A stretch of DNA of 64,000 nucleotides from Desulforhopalus sp. (GCA_030247675.1 JAOTRX010000002.1:434001-498000); one strand, 5' to 3'. Shown: positions 16,212 to 26,205, numbered from the stretch's first letter. Program-made: numbers and translations. Notes: a model not told the origin generated them from the sequence alone.

Positions 16212-18017
16212 ATGCAAAGCCCTTCCTTTTTTCAATTCAGGTCTTTTCCCCTTAAAGCCAGGGGCATAACTCTCCGTAAAGCTGGAAGGGCAATAGCCCC
16301 GTTTCTTGTTGTCACGGCGATTGTCCTGACTATTTCTTTGTCCTTTGGCCTAGTCGGCGGCATTGATGAGTATCTGTTGGCCTTTCGCTTTGAATTGCCC
16401 TTTTTGTTGCTGGCTTTCGCAGCCCTGTTGTATTGTTTGCGGCCGGGTGCGCTACGGGTGCTGATTGCGGCAGCCCCGATCATTGTCCTCTATTTGGGCA
16501 TGGATCTGTACTACACATTCATGAGCAGTATCGCCAAGCTCGATGATCTGTTGCTGCTTCCCGAGGGATTGATCGTTTCTCCGGCGTGGGTACAGATAAG
16601 CGTCTGGGCTGCATTTCTTTCCTGGGTGCTGACCTTTCTGTTTTTGCTCAAGCGCCGCCCGGTGGAACTTGTCATTCCGAGTGTGCTTGTTGCCTTGGCG
16701 GCGGCCCCGCTTATCATGGTCTTTACCGCCCCGGCGCAGTTCCTCAAGATGGCCGACAGCCGCGGGGTAAACATTGTCCCCTGGTCAGACCGGTGGACTG
16801 TGGCGCTGATGGGAAGAGCTACCTCCCTCATGCTTTTTGCCGCGGCCAAGCATAAAGCCGCCGGTGAATTGGCCCTTATGCCGATGTTTGACGATCCTGG
16901 TCGGGACCCGGCCTTGCTGAAGAGCAGCCTGCAGGAGAAGCGCAACATCCATATCATCGTTCTTGAATCCTTTCTTGACCCAGAGCGTTTTAAAGGACTG
17001 CAATTTAAGACTCCGCCTTCTCCACCTGAATTTACTGAGGTACGCAAGAAATTGCATGTGGCTACCTCGACGGTGTTTGGCGGTGGTACCGCTCAGGCGG
17101 AATTTGAGATCCTCTGCGGAGTTCCAGCCCTTGAGATTTACACCTCGGCCGAATTCAATATGCTTGATGGGGCCAAGACCCCCTGCCTGCCGAATATGCT
17201 TGCCGAGGTCGGCTACCGAACCATTGCCACCCAGTCTTATAAACCGGATTTCTTTAATTCTGAGAAGGCCTACCGTTCAATTGGATTTGAGGAGATCAAT
17301 TTTCCGACGGTTTTTGCCGGCAACAGAACAACCTACCTGAAACATGAAGATCCGAAGAATTATATATTCGATGGCGATCTCTTTGTGCAAAATCTTGCCT
17401 ATGTCGAGAAAGTAATGGCCGAAGGGCGGCCTATCCTCAACTATGTCCTTGGCACCTATGGTCACCTGCCCCATCATACCGATGTCGCTCGTTTCCCGCC
17501 CAAGGTGGAAATTGTTGGCGTGGAAAAGGATTCCCAGACCTACTTGGCTATTCAGCAATTCTATTACCGTGCTGGGGCCTTGGCCGATTATATCAAAAAG
17601 CTGAAAGCCCTTGATCCGCGGGGGCTGATAGTGGTGACGAGCGACCACCTGCCGGCACTTGACGGCGGGCCGCGGTTCTACGAGAAACTCGGCTACACGC
17701 TTCTTACCGCCAGTGGTGAATACAAGCAGAATATCTGGTTTTATGACGGCCCGGTGCACAAGAAACTTGCCTGGCCTGATTTTCATTATGAATTTATGGA
17801 CTTTATTCTTGATGTGCTGACTGAAGAACGCATCTGCCGGCAGATGGTCTGCAAAAACCGCGAGGCTTGGGCCTCGGACAAGATTACCGCCAGTTACAAC
17901 AATCTGATGAGTCGAGGGGCAGGCATCGCCAGGCAGCCGACACCCCTTGTTGTCGACTATCCCAGCCCGCAGCAAGCGCCTCTGGCGGAAGTTGCGGAAA
18001 CTCCACAAATTCAGTAG
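16212..18017 (+). CDS. LtaS/OpgB-type sulfatase-fold phosphoglycerol transferase
   Basis: A 601-residue inner-membrane protein with five probable N-terminal transmembrane helices (about 28-175) and a large C-terminal alkaline-phosphatase/sulfatase-fold domain. Metal and nucleophile positions can be read: E252 in IIVLESFLDPE, probable nucleophile T293 in FGGGTAQAEFE, and the DH pair in VTSDHLPALDGG. LtaS proteins polymerise glycerol phosphate in Gram-positives; Gram-negative relatives such as OpgB add phosphoglycerol to periplasmic glucans or glycolipids. The acceptor here is unknown. No good ribosome binding site precedes the ATG, so the start is uncertain. It is convergent with the glycine-zipper lipoprotein gene. 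Confidence 0.85.
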   Translation: MQSPSFFQFRSFPLKARGITLRKAGRAIAPFLVVTAIVLTISLSFGLVGGIDEYLLAFRFELPFLLLAFAALLYCLRPGALRVLIAAAPIIVLYLGMDLYYTFMSSIAKLDDLLLLPEGLIVSPAWVQISVWAAFLSWVLTFLFLLKRRPVELVIPSVLVALAAAPLIMVFTAPAQFLKMADSRGVNIVPWSDRWTVALMGRATSLMLFAAAKHKAAGELALMPMFDDPGRDPALLKSSLQEKRNIHIIVLESFLDPERFKGLQFKTPPSPPEFTEVRKKLHVATSTVFGGGTAQAEFEILCGVPALEIYTSAEFNMLDGAKTPCLPNMLAEVGYRTIATQSYKPDFFNSEKAYRSIGFEEINFPTVFAGNRTTYLKHEDPKNYIFDGDLFVQNLAYVEKVMAEGRPILNYVLGTYGHLPHHTDVARFPPKVEIVGVEKDSQTYLAIQQFYYRAGALADYIKKLKALDPRGLIVVTSDHLPALDGGPRFYEKLGYTLLTASGEYKQNIWFYDGPVHKKLAWPDFHYEFMDFILDVLTEERICRQMVCKNREAWASDKITASYNNLMSRGAGIARQPTPLVVDYPSPQQAPLAEVAETPQIQ

Positions 18018-18070
18018 CGTAGTAACACCGGACAGTTCTTGGTGTACCGGTGTATGTCCGGTGTATCTCC

Positions 18071-18109
18071 GCGGCGCTTAGTGTCCCACAAGGGAACACT
18101 AAGCGCCGC
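18071..18109. terminator. Strong hairpin between convergent genes (terminator-like, no U-tract)
   Basis: The arms GCGGCGCTTAGTGTCCC and GGGAACACTAAGCGCCGC pair over 17 bp with one bulged base and an ACAA loop. It lies 53 nt after the LtaS-like stop and 101 nt from the convergent stop. No T-run follows on either side, so it may act as a 3'-end barrier rather than a classic terminator. Confidence 0.55.
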
Positions 18110-18210
18110 TCATTTGGGTCGTGTTTCGCCCCCTTTTCCACCTTGCCAGTTGAGCATATCGCTGGTTCTTGCTTAAGTTTTGTTGATCTGCTCTTGTTTT
18201 GCCTGAAGAA

Positions 18211-18666
18211 TCAGTTTTGCAGCTCCCAATGGCCGGCATTGTTGCGGCAGGCAGTTGTGTACGTCCTCTCGGTGCGGCCATCAATGGTGGCGAGGATTTC
18301 TGCGCGGCGGCAAGGTCTGTCAGGTTGGTTGGGTTGAACATAGGCCGGTTGCGGGACAACTTCGTAGCGTTTGCCATTGTCTGGATTGCTCCAGGCGGTG
18401 CTTTGCCCTGATGGGCCGAATTCGTACGCATGATTTAACTGCATGCGGTCGTATTTATCCATTTCGTTACCGACGATGTAGCCGAGGAGGGTGCCCACCG
18501 CTATACCGATAAGGGTTGCTTCCTTGTTGCGGCCGATGGCTTGGCCGATTATTGCACCGCTTCCTGCACCGATAAGGGCACCTTGTTGGCCCTTACTGTA
18601 TTCATTGGCACAAGAGGTAAGGCTGAGTAAAAATACCGGCAGTAATAAAAGCGTGATTTTTTTCAT
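18211..18666 (-). CDS. Glycine-zipper outer-membrane lipoprotein
   Basis: A 151-residue lipoprotein. The start is the ATG at 18666 with GGAGA 8 nt upstream. The signal peptide MKKITLLLLPVFLLSLTSC ends in a lipobox with the lipidated Cys19, followed by Ala-Asn, which favours the outer membrane. Residues 29-66 form a glycine zipper (GALIGAGSGAIIGQAIG and GIAVGTLLGYIVG) as in SlyB/Rick_17kDa-type proteins, followed by a C-terminal domain containing CRRAEILATIDGRTERTYTTAC, where the two cysteines may form a disulfide. Such proteins usually support envelope integrity; the exact role is unknown. Confidence 0.8.
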   Translation of the reverse strand: MKKITLLLLPVFLLSLTSCANEYSKGQQGALIGAGSGAIIGQAIGRNKEATLIGIAVGTLLGYIVGNEMDKYDRMQLNHAYEFGPSGQSTAWSNPDNGKRYEVVPQPAYVQPNQPDRPCRRAEILATIDGRTERTYTTACRNNAGHWELQN

Positions 18667-18888
18667 TGTACGTTCTCCATATGAGGTGTGTTTACAAGCA
18701 ATTGATCGCAGAAACTGGAAAATGGCATGTGCGATTACCATGTATTTTGTAGTCATCTTGCCTTGCCTTGGCAATATTATTCTCCGGTTCAAAAAACGCT
18801 GATTGGCCTGTCGTAATTGCTCCTCTCTGAAGGGATAATTGACACAAGTTCCACACCTTCACCGAATGCATGCTTACAAAAGCAGGAT

Positions 18889-19599
18889 TCAACTTCTAAA
18901 CAGCAACTCCTGAAAAGACAGAATAGACGGGTAATAAAGGGAGGGTTGCGGGTCAAGCCTGGAGCTTGGTTTGGCGATATGAACAAGATGGCCAATCCCG
19001 TATCCGGCTGCGGAATGGAGTACTTTTTCGGTGTCATCGGCAAAAAGTGTTGTTGCCTTATTATACGGCAGGATTTCCTGCAGTTTATGCCAAAATTCGG
19101 GCTGCTCCTTGGCTGCACCGACCTCCTGGGAGGTAATGAGTCGTTGAAACCATTTGCCGATCTTCACCTTCTCCATCTTTACCTCCAGTGCCTTCGGGTG
19201 GGCATTGGTGATGAGATAGACCTTTTTCCCCAGTTCTTCCATATAGGAAAGAAAATCGCCAACATGGGGATGGACGTTTACTAAATGGCTCACCTCCCTT
19301 TTAAGACTTGCGATATCAAGGCCGAGGCGCTCTGACCAATAATCTAGGTCGGTCCACTGCAGGGTGTTCTCGACGCTTCGATATATCGAAAGCAGCAGTT
19401 GCCGGGCCTCAGGATGATGAAGATTGTTCTTGTTGGCGTAGGTCTCGGGAACATAGTGTTCCCAGAAGAAGTCGTCGTAGTACTTATCGAGGAGGGTGCC
19501 GTCCATGTCGAGAAAGACCGTTTCGATCTCCTGCCAAAGAAATTCGGGACGTGCCCGTTTTGCCGGTTCAGGCGCTGGGGATGAGTTTGCCGAGTTCAT
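18889..19599 (-). CDS. HAD-superfamily hydrolase (YrfG-like nucleotidase)
   Basis: A 236-residue HAD-fold phosphatase with all four motifs: the nucleophile DMDGT (motif I), a helical cap with YYDDFFWEHYVPE and YWSERLGLD, LITNAHPKALEVK (motif II), a lysine in motif III, and LFADDTEKVL (motif IV). The cap pattern is that of YrfG, a GMP/IMP 5'-nucleotidase, so this is the best guess for the substrate. The ATG at 19599 lies 32 nt inside the 3' end of mfd; a TTG at 19623 is a possible earlier start. The overlap with mfd implies co-transcription from the mfd promoter. Confidence 0.82.
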   Translation of the reverse strand: MNSANSSPAPEPAKRARPEFLWQEIETVFLDMDGTLLDKYYDDFFWEHYVPETYANKNNLHHPEARQLLLSIYRSVENTLQWTDLDYWSERLGLDIASLKREVSHLVNVHPHVGDFLSYMEELGKKVYLITNAHPKALEVKMEKVKIGKWFQRLITSQEVGAAKEQPEFWHKLQEILPYNKATTLFADDTEKVLHSAAGYGIGHLVHIAKPSSRLDPQPSLYYPSILSFQELLFRS

Positions 19600-22500
19600 G
19601 GAGTGTGGTTGCGATAGTATCAAAGATATGCTCCGTGGAAGCCAGTTTGCCGCTGATAATCAATCGTCCGTCCGGTGCCAGTTTTGGGGGAATACGATTT
19701 TTGATCTTGGCGCATCTTTCGAGAAAATCCAAGAGCATTTCCGGTGCAATAGGGGTGTCATTTTGAAAGGTGAAGACCAGACTGTCGCGGCCCTGCTCGA
19801 GTTTGGCGATGCGCATGGTCGCCAATTCCTTTTTAACGGTGATGATGCGAAGCAGGGTGAAAGCCTCCACCGGCAAGGCTCCATAGCGGTCGACTAGCTC
19901 TTCACGCAGGTCGTCGAGTCTTTCTGGTGGCGCATTGATAAGAGCGGCCATCCTGCGGTAGGTGATGTAGCGCTGACTGATATCGGGGATATAGGTGTCC
20001 GGGATATAGGCGGAGAGTTGCAGGTTGACCTCGGGGTCGAGGTCTTCAAGGCTGCGTGTATCGCTCAAATTGGCTTCAGCTTTCAGGTCGGCGACGGTTT
20101 TTTGCAGCAGATCGAGATAGAGGTCGTAGCCGATGGCGGCAATATTGCCGCTCTGGGAGATACCCAGCAGGTTGCCGCCACCGCGAATCTGCAGATCATT
20201 CATCGCCAGTTTAAAGCCGCCGCCTAGGTCGCTACAATCCATGAGGGCGCGGAGCCGTTCTTTGGAATCCTTGCTCAGGCCGTCAAGCGATGGGACGAGG
20301 AGATAGGCAAAGCTCTGGGTGCTTGACCTGCCGACCCGGCCGCGCAGCTGGTAGATTTCAGCGAGACCGAGCATGTCGGCGCGGTTGATAATGATGGTGT
20401 TGGCGGAGGGGATATCGAGGCCGGATTCAATGATCGTTGTGCTCACCAGGACATTGATCTTTCTGGTAACAAAGTTGACCATGATCTCTTCCAGCTCCTT
20501 ACCGCCCATTTGGCCGTGAGCCACGGCGATACTGGCCTCCGGCACCAGTTTCTGGACGGTAGCGGCCATTTGATGGATGGATCTGACCCGGTTGTGGACA
20601 AAAAACACCTGGCCTCCGCGGCGGAGTTCCTTGCTGACTGCCTCTTTAATGACCAGCTCGTCGTACCTGGCGACAAAGGTCTTCACCGGTTGCCGGTGTA
20701 CTGGTGGGGTGGAGATGACCGAGAGGTCGCGAATGGACAGGAGCGACATCTGCAGGGTACGGGGAATGGGGGTGGCGGTGAGGGTGAGGATATCCACCTC
20801 GGCGCGTAATTTTTTCAGCCGCTCCTTGTGGGCTACGCCGAAGCGATGTTCCTCGTCAATCACCACCAAGCCGAGATTGTTAAAAACCACGTCCTTTGAC
20901 AGCAGACGGTGGGTGCCGATGACGATATCCACACCACCCTTGGCGAGGTCCTTGAGGATTTTTCGCTGATCGGCCGGGCTGCGGAAGCGGTTGAGGCAGG
21001 CGATGGTAACCGGAAAGCCCTGCAGTCGTTCAGCAAAGGTTTTGGCGTGTTGTTCGGCGAGGACGGTAGTAGGTACGAGTATCGCCACCTGGTAGCCATC
21101 CTCGACGACCTTGAAGGCCGCCCGAACCGCCACCTCGGTTTTCCCGTAGCCGACATCGCCGCAGACCAGGCGATCCATGGGGCGGTCGCTGGTCAGATCA
21201 CCGATGACATCGTTGATAGACTGCTCCTGGCCGGGTGTCTCATCAAAGGGAAAGGATTCCTCCAGCTCATGAAAAAGCTGGCCCGCCGGAGAAAACTGTT
21301 TACCTTCGCGCAGTTCGCGTTTGGCATAGATATCGAGAAGCTCTTGGGCGACCTTCCAGACCTCTTCTTTCACCTTCGATTTGGTGGTCTTCCAGTTCTG
21401 GCTGCCGAGCTTATCGATCTTCGGCTCCCGGTCGGAGAGCCCCTGGTACTTATTGAGGAGGTTCAACCGGTCGACAGGCAGGAACAGTTTATCGCCGTCG
21501 CGGTACTCGATACAGACAAAGTCGTTGATAACAGACTGAAAGCTGACCGTTTCCAGGCCGCGATAGATACCCAGGCCGTGGTCGCGATGGACGACGATGT
21601 CGCCAGTATGCAGCTCGGTAAAGAGCAGGGGATCCTCTTTCTGTTTTTGCTTTTGTTGTTTCTTGCCGCCAAGACGCATCTCGCCGAACAACTCGCTTTC
21701 CGAGAGGATATGCAGCCGCAGGGCAGGTAGAGAAAACCCCTCGGATAAGGGGTGATCAACCAGATACAGCAGCTCATGATTGAGACTGCCGGCAAGTGCC
21801 TCGAGGTCAAGCGGTGCCGGAAGGATTTGAATCTGTTGAGAATGCTTGGTTAGCAGTTCGGCGAGATTTTTCGTGTGGCGGCTGGAACGACAGCAGATTA
21901 CCACCCGCTCCCCATTTTTTTGCCACGCCGAAATTGCCTCGGAAAGCGGTGCGAGGATGCCAAGTTTTGCCCGCTTGAGGGCAATGTCCTGTTTGAGCAG
22001 TTGATGATTACCGGCGCCAATGGCTATGGCGGGATCATCTGGCCCGCAGAAATCCGTTATCAACAACTGTCGAAAGTCACCCACCTGCTTTTGCAATTCC
22101 GCTTTTTCGACAAACAGGTCGGATGGGGGAATGGCCGGGGCGAACTTTTCTCCGGCACTTTGGTAGTTGCGGTAGATGCGCTCCAGGGTGAGCTCCATGC
22201 TCTGCTCAATCCCCTCTGGATCGATAAGGAGGAGAACGGCATTTTGTGCGACAAAATCGAGAACCGCCGAGCTTGGTCGTCCGTGGCCGTGATAAAACAA
22301 GGGGAGAAAAAACTCCATTCCGGCAAAGCGCTGGCCGGTGGCAATCCGCTCGGCAATCCGGGCGGTTTCCTCGCTGTCCCAATCGTATTTGATCGCGTAC
22401 TCGTGAAAGAGCGCCGCGGCTTTTTTGTGTTCTTCAGGCGCGCCAGCATCGAGAAGGATGTCAGTTACCGGGAGCAGGGTTGCCTCGGCAAGTTCACCAC

Positions 22501-23122
22501 TCGACCGTTGGGTAAATGGATCGAAGGGGCGGAGCGATTCGATGGTGTCCCCGAAGAAATCGAGTCGAATCGGGCCGTCGTGCACAGCCCCGCCCTCTAA
22601 GGGAAAAGGCGGCGGATAGATGTCAATGATTCCACCCCTGACCGAGAAATCCCCTACCGACTGTGCTAAGGCCACTTTTTCATAGCCAAGATATTCAAGT
22701 TTGGCGAGGAGTTCCTCTTGATTGCAGTCTTCGCCGGAGAGGATATATTCGGCCACCTGACTGAGCAGGGTTTCTGGCATGATCCGCCGTAACAGGGCCT
22801 CAATGGAGGTGACCAGAATGTGCCCTGAACCCGCTTTCAGGCGGTACAGTGTTGACAGTCTGGTGGCGGCGATGCGCTGGTCCGGTGACAGGGGGGTGTA
22901 CGGAGGAATCTCATGGCCTGGGTATGTGAGTATCTGGGCGTTGGTGAAGAGAGAAAGATCCTGTTCAATCACCGGGATAAGATGTTCGTCCGGGACGATG
23001 ACGCAGCACGGCCGGCGCTCAGCGAGTTGGGCAGCAAGCCAGGCCGGACTCGCACCACGCATGCCAGAGACGGTACAAAGGGCAGTATTGCTCAGTTGAT
23101 CGAGGAGAGTGTCAAGAATCAT
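19568..23122 (-). CDS. mfd: Transcription-repair coupling factor Mfd
   Basis: A 1184-residue SF2 translocase that removes stalled RNA polymerase and recruits UvrA. In order: UvrB-like N-terminal domains, a short lysine-rich linker (GGKKQQKQKQKED), the RNA-polymerase-interacting domain (TGDIVVHRDHGLGIYRG), the helicase core with Walker A GDVGYGKTEVAVRAAF and the DEEH box VIDEEHRFGV, the TRG segment, and the C-terminal TRCF domain. Length is normal. The ATG at 23122 follows a hairpin that ends the bamA transcript, so mfd probably has its own promoter or depends on read-through. The C-terminus overlaps the HAD gene. Confidence 0.96.
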   Translation of the reverse strand: MILDTLLDQLSNTALCTVSGMRGASPAWLAAQLAERRPCCVIVPDEHLIPVIEQDLSLFTNAQILTYPGHEIPPYTPLSPDQRIAATRLSTLYRLKAGSGHILVTSIEALLRRIMPETLLSQVAEYILSGEDCNQEELLAKLEYLGYEKVALAQSVGDFSVRGGIIDIYPPPFPLEGGAVHDGPIRLDFFGDTIESLRPFDPFTQRSSGELAEATLLPVTDILLDAGAPEEHKKAAALFHEYAIKYDWDSEETARIAERIATGQRFAGMEFFLPLFYHGHGRPSSAVLDFVAQNAVLLLIDPEGIEQSMELTLERIYRNYQSAGEKFAPAIPPSDLFVEKAELQKQVGDFRQLLITDFCGPDDPAIAIGAGNHQLLKQDIALKRAKLGILAPLSEAISAWQKNGERVVICCRSSRHTKNLAELLTKHSQQIQILPAPLDLEALAGSLNHELLYLVDHPLSEGFSLPALRLHILSESELFGEMRLGGKKQQKQKQKEDPLLFTELHTGDIVVHRDHGLGIYRGLETVSFQSVINDFVCIEYRDGDKLFLPVDRLNLLNKYQGLSDREPKIDKLGSQNWKTTKSKVKEEVWKVAQELLDIYAKRELREGKQFSPAGQLFHELEESFPFDETPGQEQSINDVIGDLTSDRPMDRLVCGDVGYGKTEVAVRAAFKVVEDGYQVAILVPTTVLAEQHAKTFAERLQGFPVTIACLNRFRSPADQRKILKDLAKGGVDIVIGTHRLLSKDVVFNNLGLVVIDEEHRFGVAHKERLKKLRAEVDILTLTATPIPRTLQMSLLSIRDLSVISTPPVHRQPVKTFVARYDELVIKEAVSKELRRGGQVFFVHNRVRSIHQMAATVQKLVPEASIAVAHGQMGGKELEEIMVNFVTRKINVLVSTTIIESGLDIPSANTIIINRADMLGLAEIYQLRGRVGRSSTQSFAYLLVPSLDGLSKDSKERLRALMDCSDLGGGFKLAMNDLQIRGGGNLLGISQSGNIAAIGYDLYLDLLQKTVADLKAEANLSDTRSLEDLDPEVNLQLSAYIPDTYIPDISQRYITYRRMAALINAPPERLDDLREELVDRYGALPVEAFTLLRIITVKKELATMRIAKLEQGRDSLVFTFQNDTPIAPEMLLDFLERCAKIKNRIPPKLAPDGRLIISGKLASTEHIFDTIATTLHELGKLIPSA

Positions 23123-23126
23123 CAAC

Positions 23127-23159
23127 AAAATTGCCGGTTATGCTTACACATAACCGGCA
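23127..23159 (-). terminator. Rho-independent terminator of bamA
   Basis: On the minus strand the arms TGCCGGTTATG and CATAACCGGCA (11 bp, 6-nt loop) are followed by ATTTTGTT. It lies 30 nt after the bamA stop and runs right up to the mfd start, so mfd translation begins just past it. Confidence 0.7.
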
Positions 23160-23189
23160 GCAGGTAAAGGATATGTGGAAAATTCGGTA

Positions 23190-25877
23190 TTAGAAGGTGC
23201 CGCCGACGCTGAAGTCCCAGACGGAATCATCTTCACCATTAACGGGATCAAGATTGTAGCCCCAGACGAGGCGAAGCGGTCCCATGGGTGACAACCAACG
23301 AACCTCGACGCCTGATGCCTTCTTCACCGCATCGTTGTCATCTCCCCAACTCTCATCATCGTTAAGCACCTGACCAACATCGAGGAAGAGAACCCCCATC
23401 AGCCCCTGGCTTTCAAGAAGGGGAAAGATGAACTCGGTGTTGGTAAACCACATCCGGTCACCGCCGATGCGATCCCCGGTTAGAGGATCAATGGGGCTGA
23501 CCTTGGCATATTTAAAGCCACGCATCGAGTTGAGGCCACCCAGATAGAACCGTTCGTAAACCGGGAGCTTGTCGGTAGAATTTTCAAACACCTGGCCAAC
23601 GGATAAATTGGCATGAAAGACGGTCCGCAAGGGCATAGGGAAATACCAACCGGAGGAGCCTTCAAGCTTGGTGAACTCGGCATCGCCGCCAAACGGCCCG
23701 CCGCCGTATTTGACACTGACGCTGTTTTTTGAGCCTTCTGAGGCACCGTATCGTTTGTTACGGGTGTCACGCACCAGGGAAATCTTGACGGCGCTGGTAA
23801 CGTGGAGGTCAACCGATTTGCGGATGATGTACGATGCGTCTTCCGAAACATCGGTCAGGTCGGTGTCGGTATAGCTATAATTGCCGTACACCTGCCATTT
23901 TTCAAAGATCGGGTAGCCGAGACGGATGCCACCACCACGCGAATCCTTGGTGTAATCATCATATTCCCGTTCGGTGCTGAACAGATCCACCCCCCAGGAC
24001 AGAGGGGAGTCGTTCAGGTGCGGATTGGTGTATCCCAGGTTGTACCTGGAACTGTTGGCACTGACATTGGCGCTGAGAGAGACGTTGTCGCCCCGACCGA
24101 GGAAGTTGTTTTCCGAGATCTGCCCCATGAGAATGAGTTTGTCGGCCGAGCTGTAGCCGGCGCCGATACTGAAGGTGCCGGTGCTTTTTTCCTTTACCTG
24201 AACGATGACGTTCATGCGGTCGGGGTCAAGTGACGGTTCCGGGGTGATGTTCACTTCCTCGAAATACATGAGGCGCTGGAGGGCCTGAGTGCTTTGCCGC
24301 AGGGCCTTTGAGTCGAAGACCCCACCCTCGGCGATGCGCAGTTCCCGGCGAATAACGTTATCACGGGTTCGAGAATTGCCTTTGATGGAGATCCTGTCGA
24401 TGTACACAAGGTTACCCTTGGTGACCTTCAGGGTAACATCCATGCGGTCTCCGGTTGGAGATTTGGCGGTAATAGGCCTGATATTGGCAAAAGCGTAGCC
24501 GGATTCGGCATAATAATCAGTGAGGGCAAGGATATTGTCCCTGATTATCTGCCGGCTGACATATTTTTCATTACGAATGGAAAGCAAGGAAAGCATCTTC
24601 TCTTTGTCGCCGATCAGGTCTCCCGTAACATCAACTGCACCGACCCGAAACCGTGGACCTTCTTCGACTATGAATTTTACGAAGAGCCATTCTTCCTGCT
24701 GGGTGATGACTGGTTCACCGACCTTTGCCTCCAGAAAACCATTGTTGTTATAGAAGCTGATGATTTTTTGGGCGTCCTGTTGAACCTTGGCCATGTCAAG
24801 GAGACCAGCGTCAGTCAGCCAGGACATAAACCATTTTTCATCGGTCTCGATGTCGGCGAGAAGCTCCTTGTCGGTAAAGGTGGTGTTGCCTTCAACGCTG
24901 ATTTCCTTGATGAAGACTTTCTGCCCCTCGTTGATGGCAAAGCGAATGTTCGCGCCTTTGTCGTCCGGATAGGTGATAGTCGAGGTGACCTTGCTGTTAT
25001 AAAAGCCTTTGGTCTTATAGAGTTTTTTGATCGCTTCCTCAGCCGCGGTGATCTTGGCCGGGTTGAGAATGAAGTGTTCCTTGATGTTGGCTGCGGCCTT
25101 TACATCGTCTTCCTTCAGTTCATTAATTCCTTCATAGACGATGGTGTTGATGACCGGTTTTTCGATAACCCGGAAGACCACCTTTTTCCCCTGGGCACTA
25201 TCTTTGATGTCGATTTGCACATCATTGAAAAAACCCATCTTGAATATTTCCTTAAGATCGTTTCGAAGCCCGGTCTGGCTATAGGGGTCGCCTACCTTGG
25301 TGAGTATTTTGCTCAATATGGCACCGGAGTCAATCCGTTGATTGCCTTCCGGAGCAATTGATGCAATGCGAGATTCCCGCTCAAGATGATTCTTCATCTC
25401 GGCGGCAATTTTGCTGAGCGCCTGTGGCAATCCGTCGAGTGATTCGGCAGTTTGAAAAAAGAAGGCCGGGGTACCGGGGGAGAGGATGTCAAATACTTTG
25501 ATGTCGATACTGATTTTACTGCCTATAAGGGTTAAGTCGCCTACGGCGATATTGTCTGAATCGATTTTTTCCGCGAGGGATCTTAGCGTTTTTGCTGAAG
25601 GCGGCCATGCCTCATTGTAATTGACCAGCTTTTCCGCATCGTTCCTGGGGATCAGGCGGATAGTCGTCTGGCCGATGGCAGTTTGCAACGCTTTATCTGC
25701 AGCTGTCTGAAGGGCCTTTGCATCACTTGGACTGTGGACGTTGAGAGGCAGAAAGCTGGTTTTCTGGCTGGCCGGAAACACGAGCTGGGGCGAAAAGAGA
25801 AATACCAGCAGATACGACAGGGCAACCAGGGAAAGCCTGAGCGAAGTGCTAGGGACCACATTTCTTGACACAGTCAT
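23190..25877 (-). CDS. bamA: Outer-membrane assembly factor BamA with extra N-terminal domain
   Basis: An 895-residue Omp85 protein that folds beta-barrels into the outer membrane. The start is the ATG at 25877 with AGGAAGG upstream. After a signal sequence (to about residue 36) comes an extra domain of about 130 residues (38-165; e.g. IAVGDLTLIGSKISIDIKVFD) that resembles TolB-N/FlgO-like domains and is not part of standard BamA. Five POTRA repeats follow (about 169-550; e.g. VYEGINELKEDDVKAA, VEGNTTFTDKEL, IKGNSRTRDNVIRRELR), then the 16-strand barrel with the MRGFKY motif and a C-terminal beta-signal ending in Phe. Usual BamA is near 800 residues, so the extension explains the length. Confidence 0.93.
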   Translation of the reverse strand: MTVSRNVVPSTSLRLSLVALSYLLVFLFSPQLVFPASQKTSFLPLNVHSPSDAKALQTAADKALQTAIGQTTIRLIPRNDAEKLVNYNEAWPPSAKTLRSLAEKIDSDNIAVGDLTLIGSKISIDIKVFDILSPGTPAFFFQTAESLDGLPQALSKIAAEMKNHLERESRIASIAPEGNQRIDSGAILSKILTKVGDPYSQTGLRNDLKEIFKMGFFNDVQIDIKDSAQGKKVVFRVIEKPVINTIVYEGINELKEDDVKAAANIKEHFILNPAKITAAEEAIKKLYKTKGFYNSKVTSTITYPDDKGANIRFAINEGQKVFIKEISVEGNTTFTDKELLADIETDEKWFMSWLTDAGLLDMAKVQQDAQKIISFYNNNGFLEAKVGEPVITQQEEWLFVKFIVEEGPRFRVGAVDVTGDLIGDKEKMLSLLSIRNEKYVSRQIIRDNILALTDYYAESGYAFANIRPITAKSPTGDRMDVTLKVTKGNLVYIDRISIKGNSRTRDNVIRRELRIAEGGVFDSKALRQSTQALQRLMYFEEVNITPEPSLDPDRMNVIVQVKEKSTGTFSIGAGYSSADKLILMGQISENNFLGRGDNVSLSANVSANSSRYNLGYTNPHLNDSPLSWGVDLFSTEREYDDYTKDSRGGGIRLGYPIFEKWQVYGNYSYTDTDLTDVSEDASYIIRKSVDLHVTSAVKISLVRDTRNKRYGASEGSKNSVSVKYGGGPFGGDAEFTKLEGSSGWYFPMPLRTVFHANLSVGQVFENSTDKLPVYERFYLGGLNSMRGFKYAKVSPIDPLTGDRIGGDRMWFTNTEFIFPLLESQGLMGVLFLDVGQVLNDDESWGDDNDAVKKASGVEVRWLSPMGPLRLVWGYNLDPVNGEDDSVWDFSVGGTF

Positions 25878-26205
25878 AGAGTACCTTCCTGTACATGACC
25901 ACGCAGTCAGGTTGTACATGACTGCGGGCAACCAGCGGATATGTGATTAACTGCTTCATAACGAGAAGCAATAAGAGAGAGGCTGAACTGTAGACTGCCA
26001 ATCTCGCCGAAAAAACTCGCGTATTATGCCATGTTTCTTGGTAATTGCAAAGGAAGCTTGTAGGCATTAGGGAAAAATGTGGGAAAAGGTGGGTATTATG
26101 CATTTTTGCGATATTCAACAGGCTTAGTTTTGGGAATTTATAAAGTTGCCGGGATCGGTGATATCATGTGGAAGTATTCTGAACCCACACGGGCGAGAGA
26201 TTTGA
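25878..26205. other. Divergent intergenic region between bamA and comF
   Basis: A 328-nt region with no gene that I can support. Close to bamA it holds a direct repeat TGTACATGAC (25890-25899 and 25913-25922) interleaved with an inverted repeat CGCAGTCA/TGACTGCG (25902-25909 and 25919-25926), which would lie in the bamA leader. Promoters for both genes are expected here but no clear hexamers were found. Confidence 0.4.
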
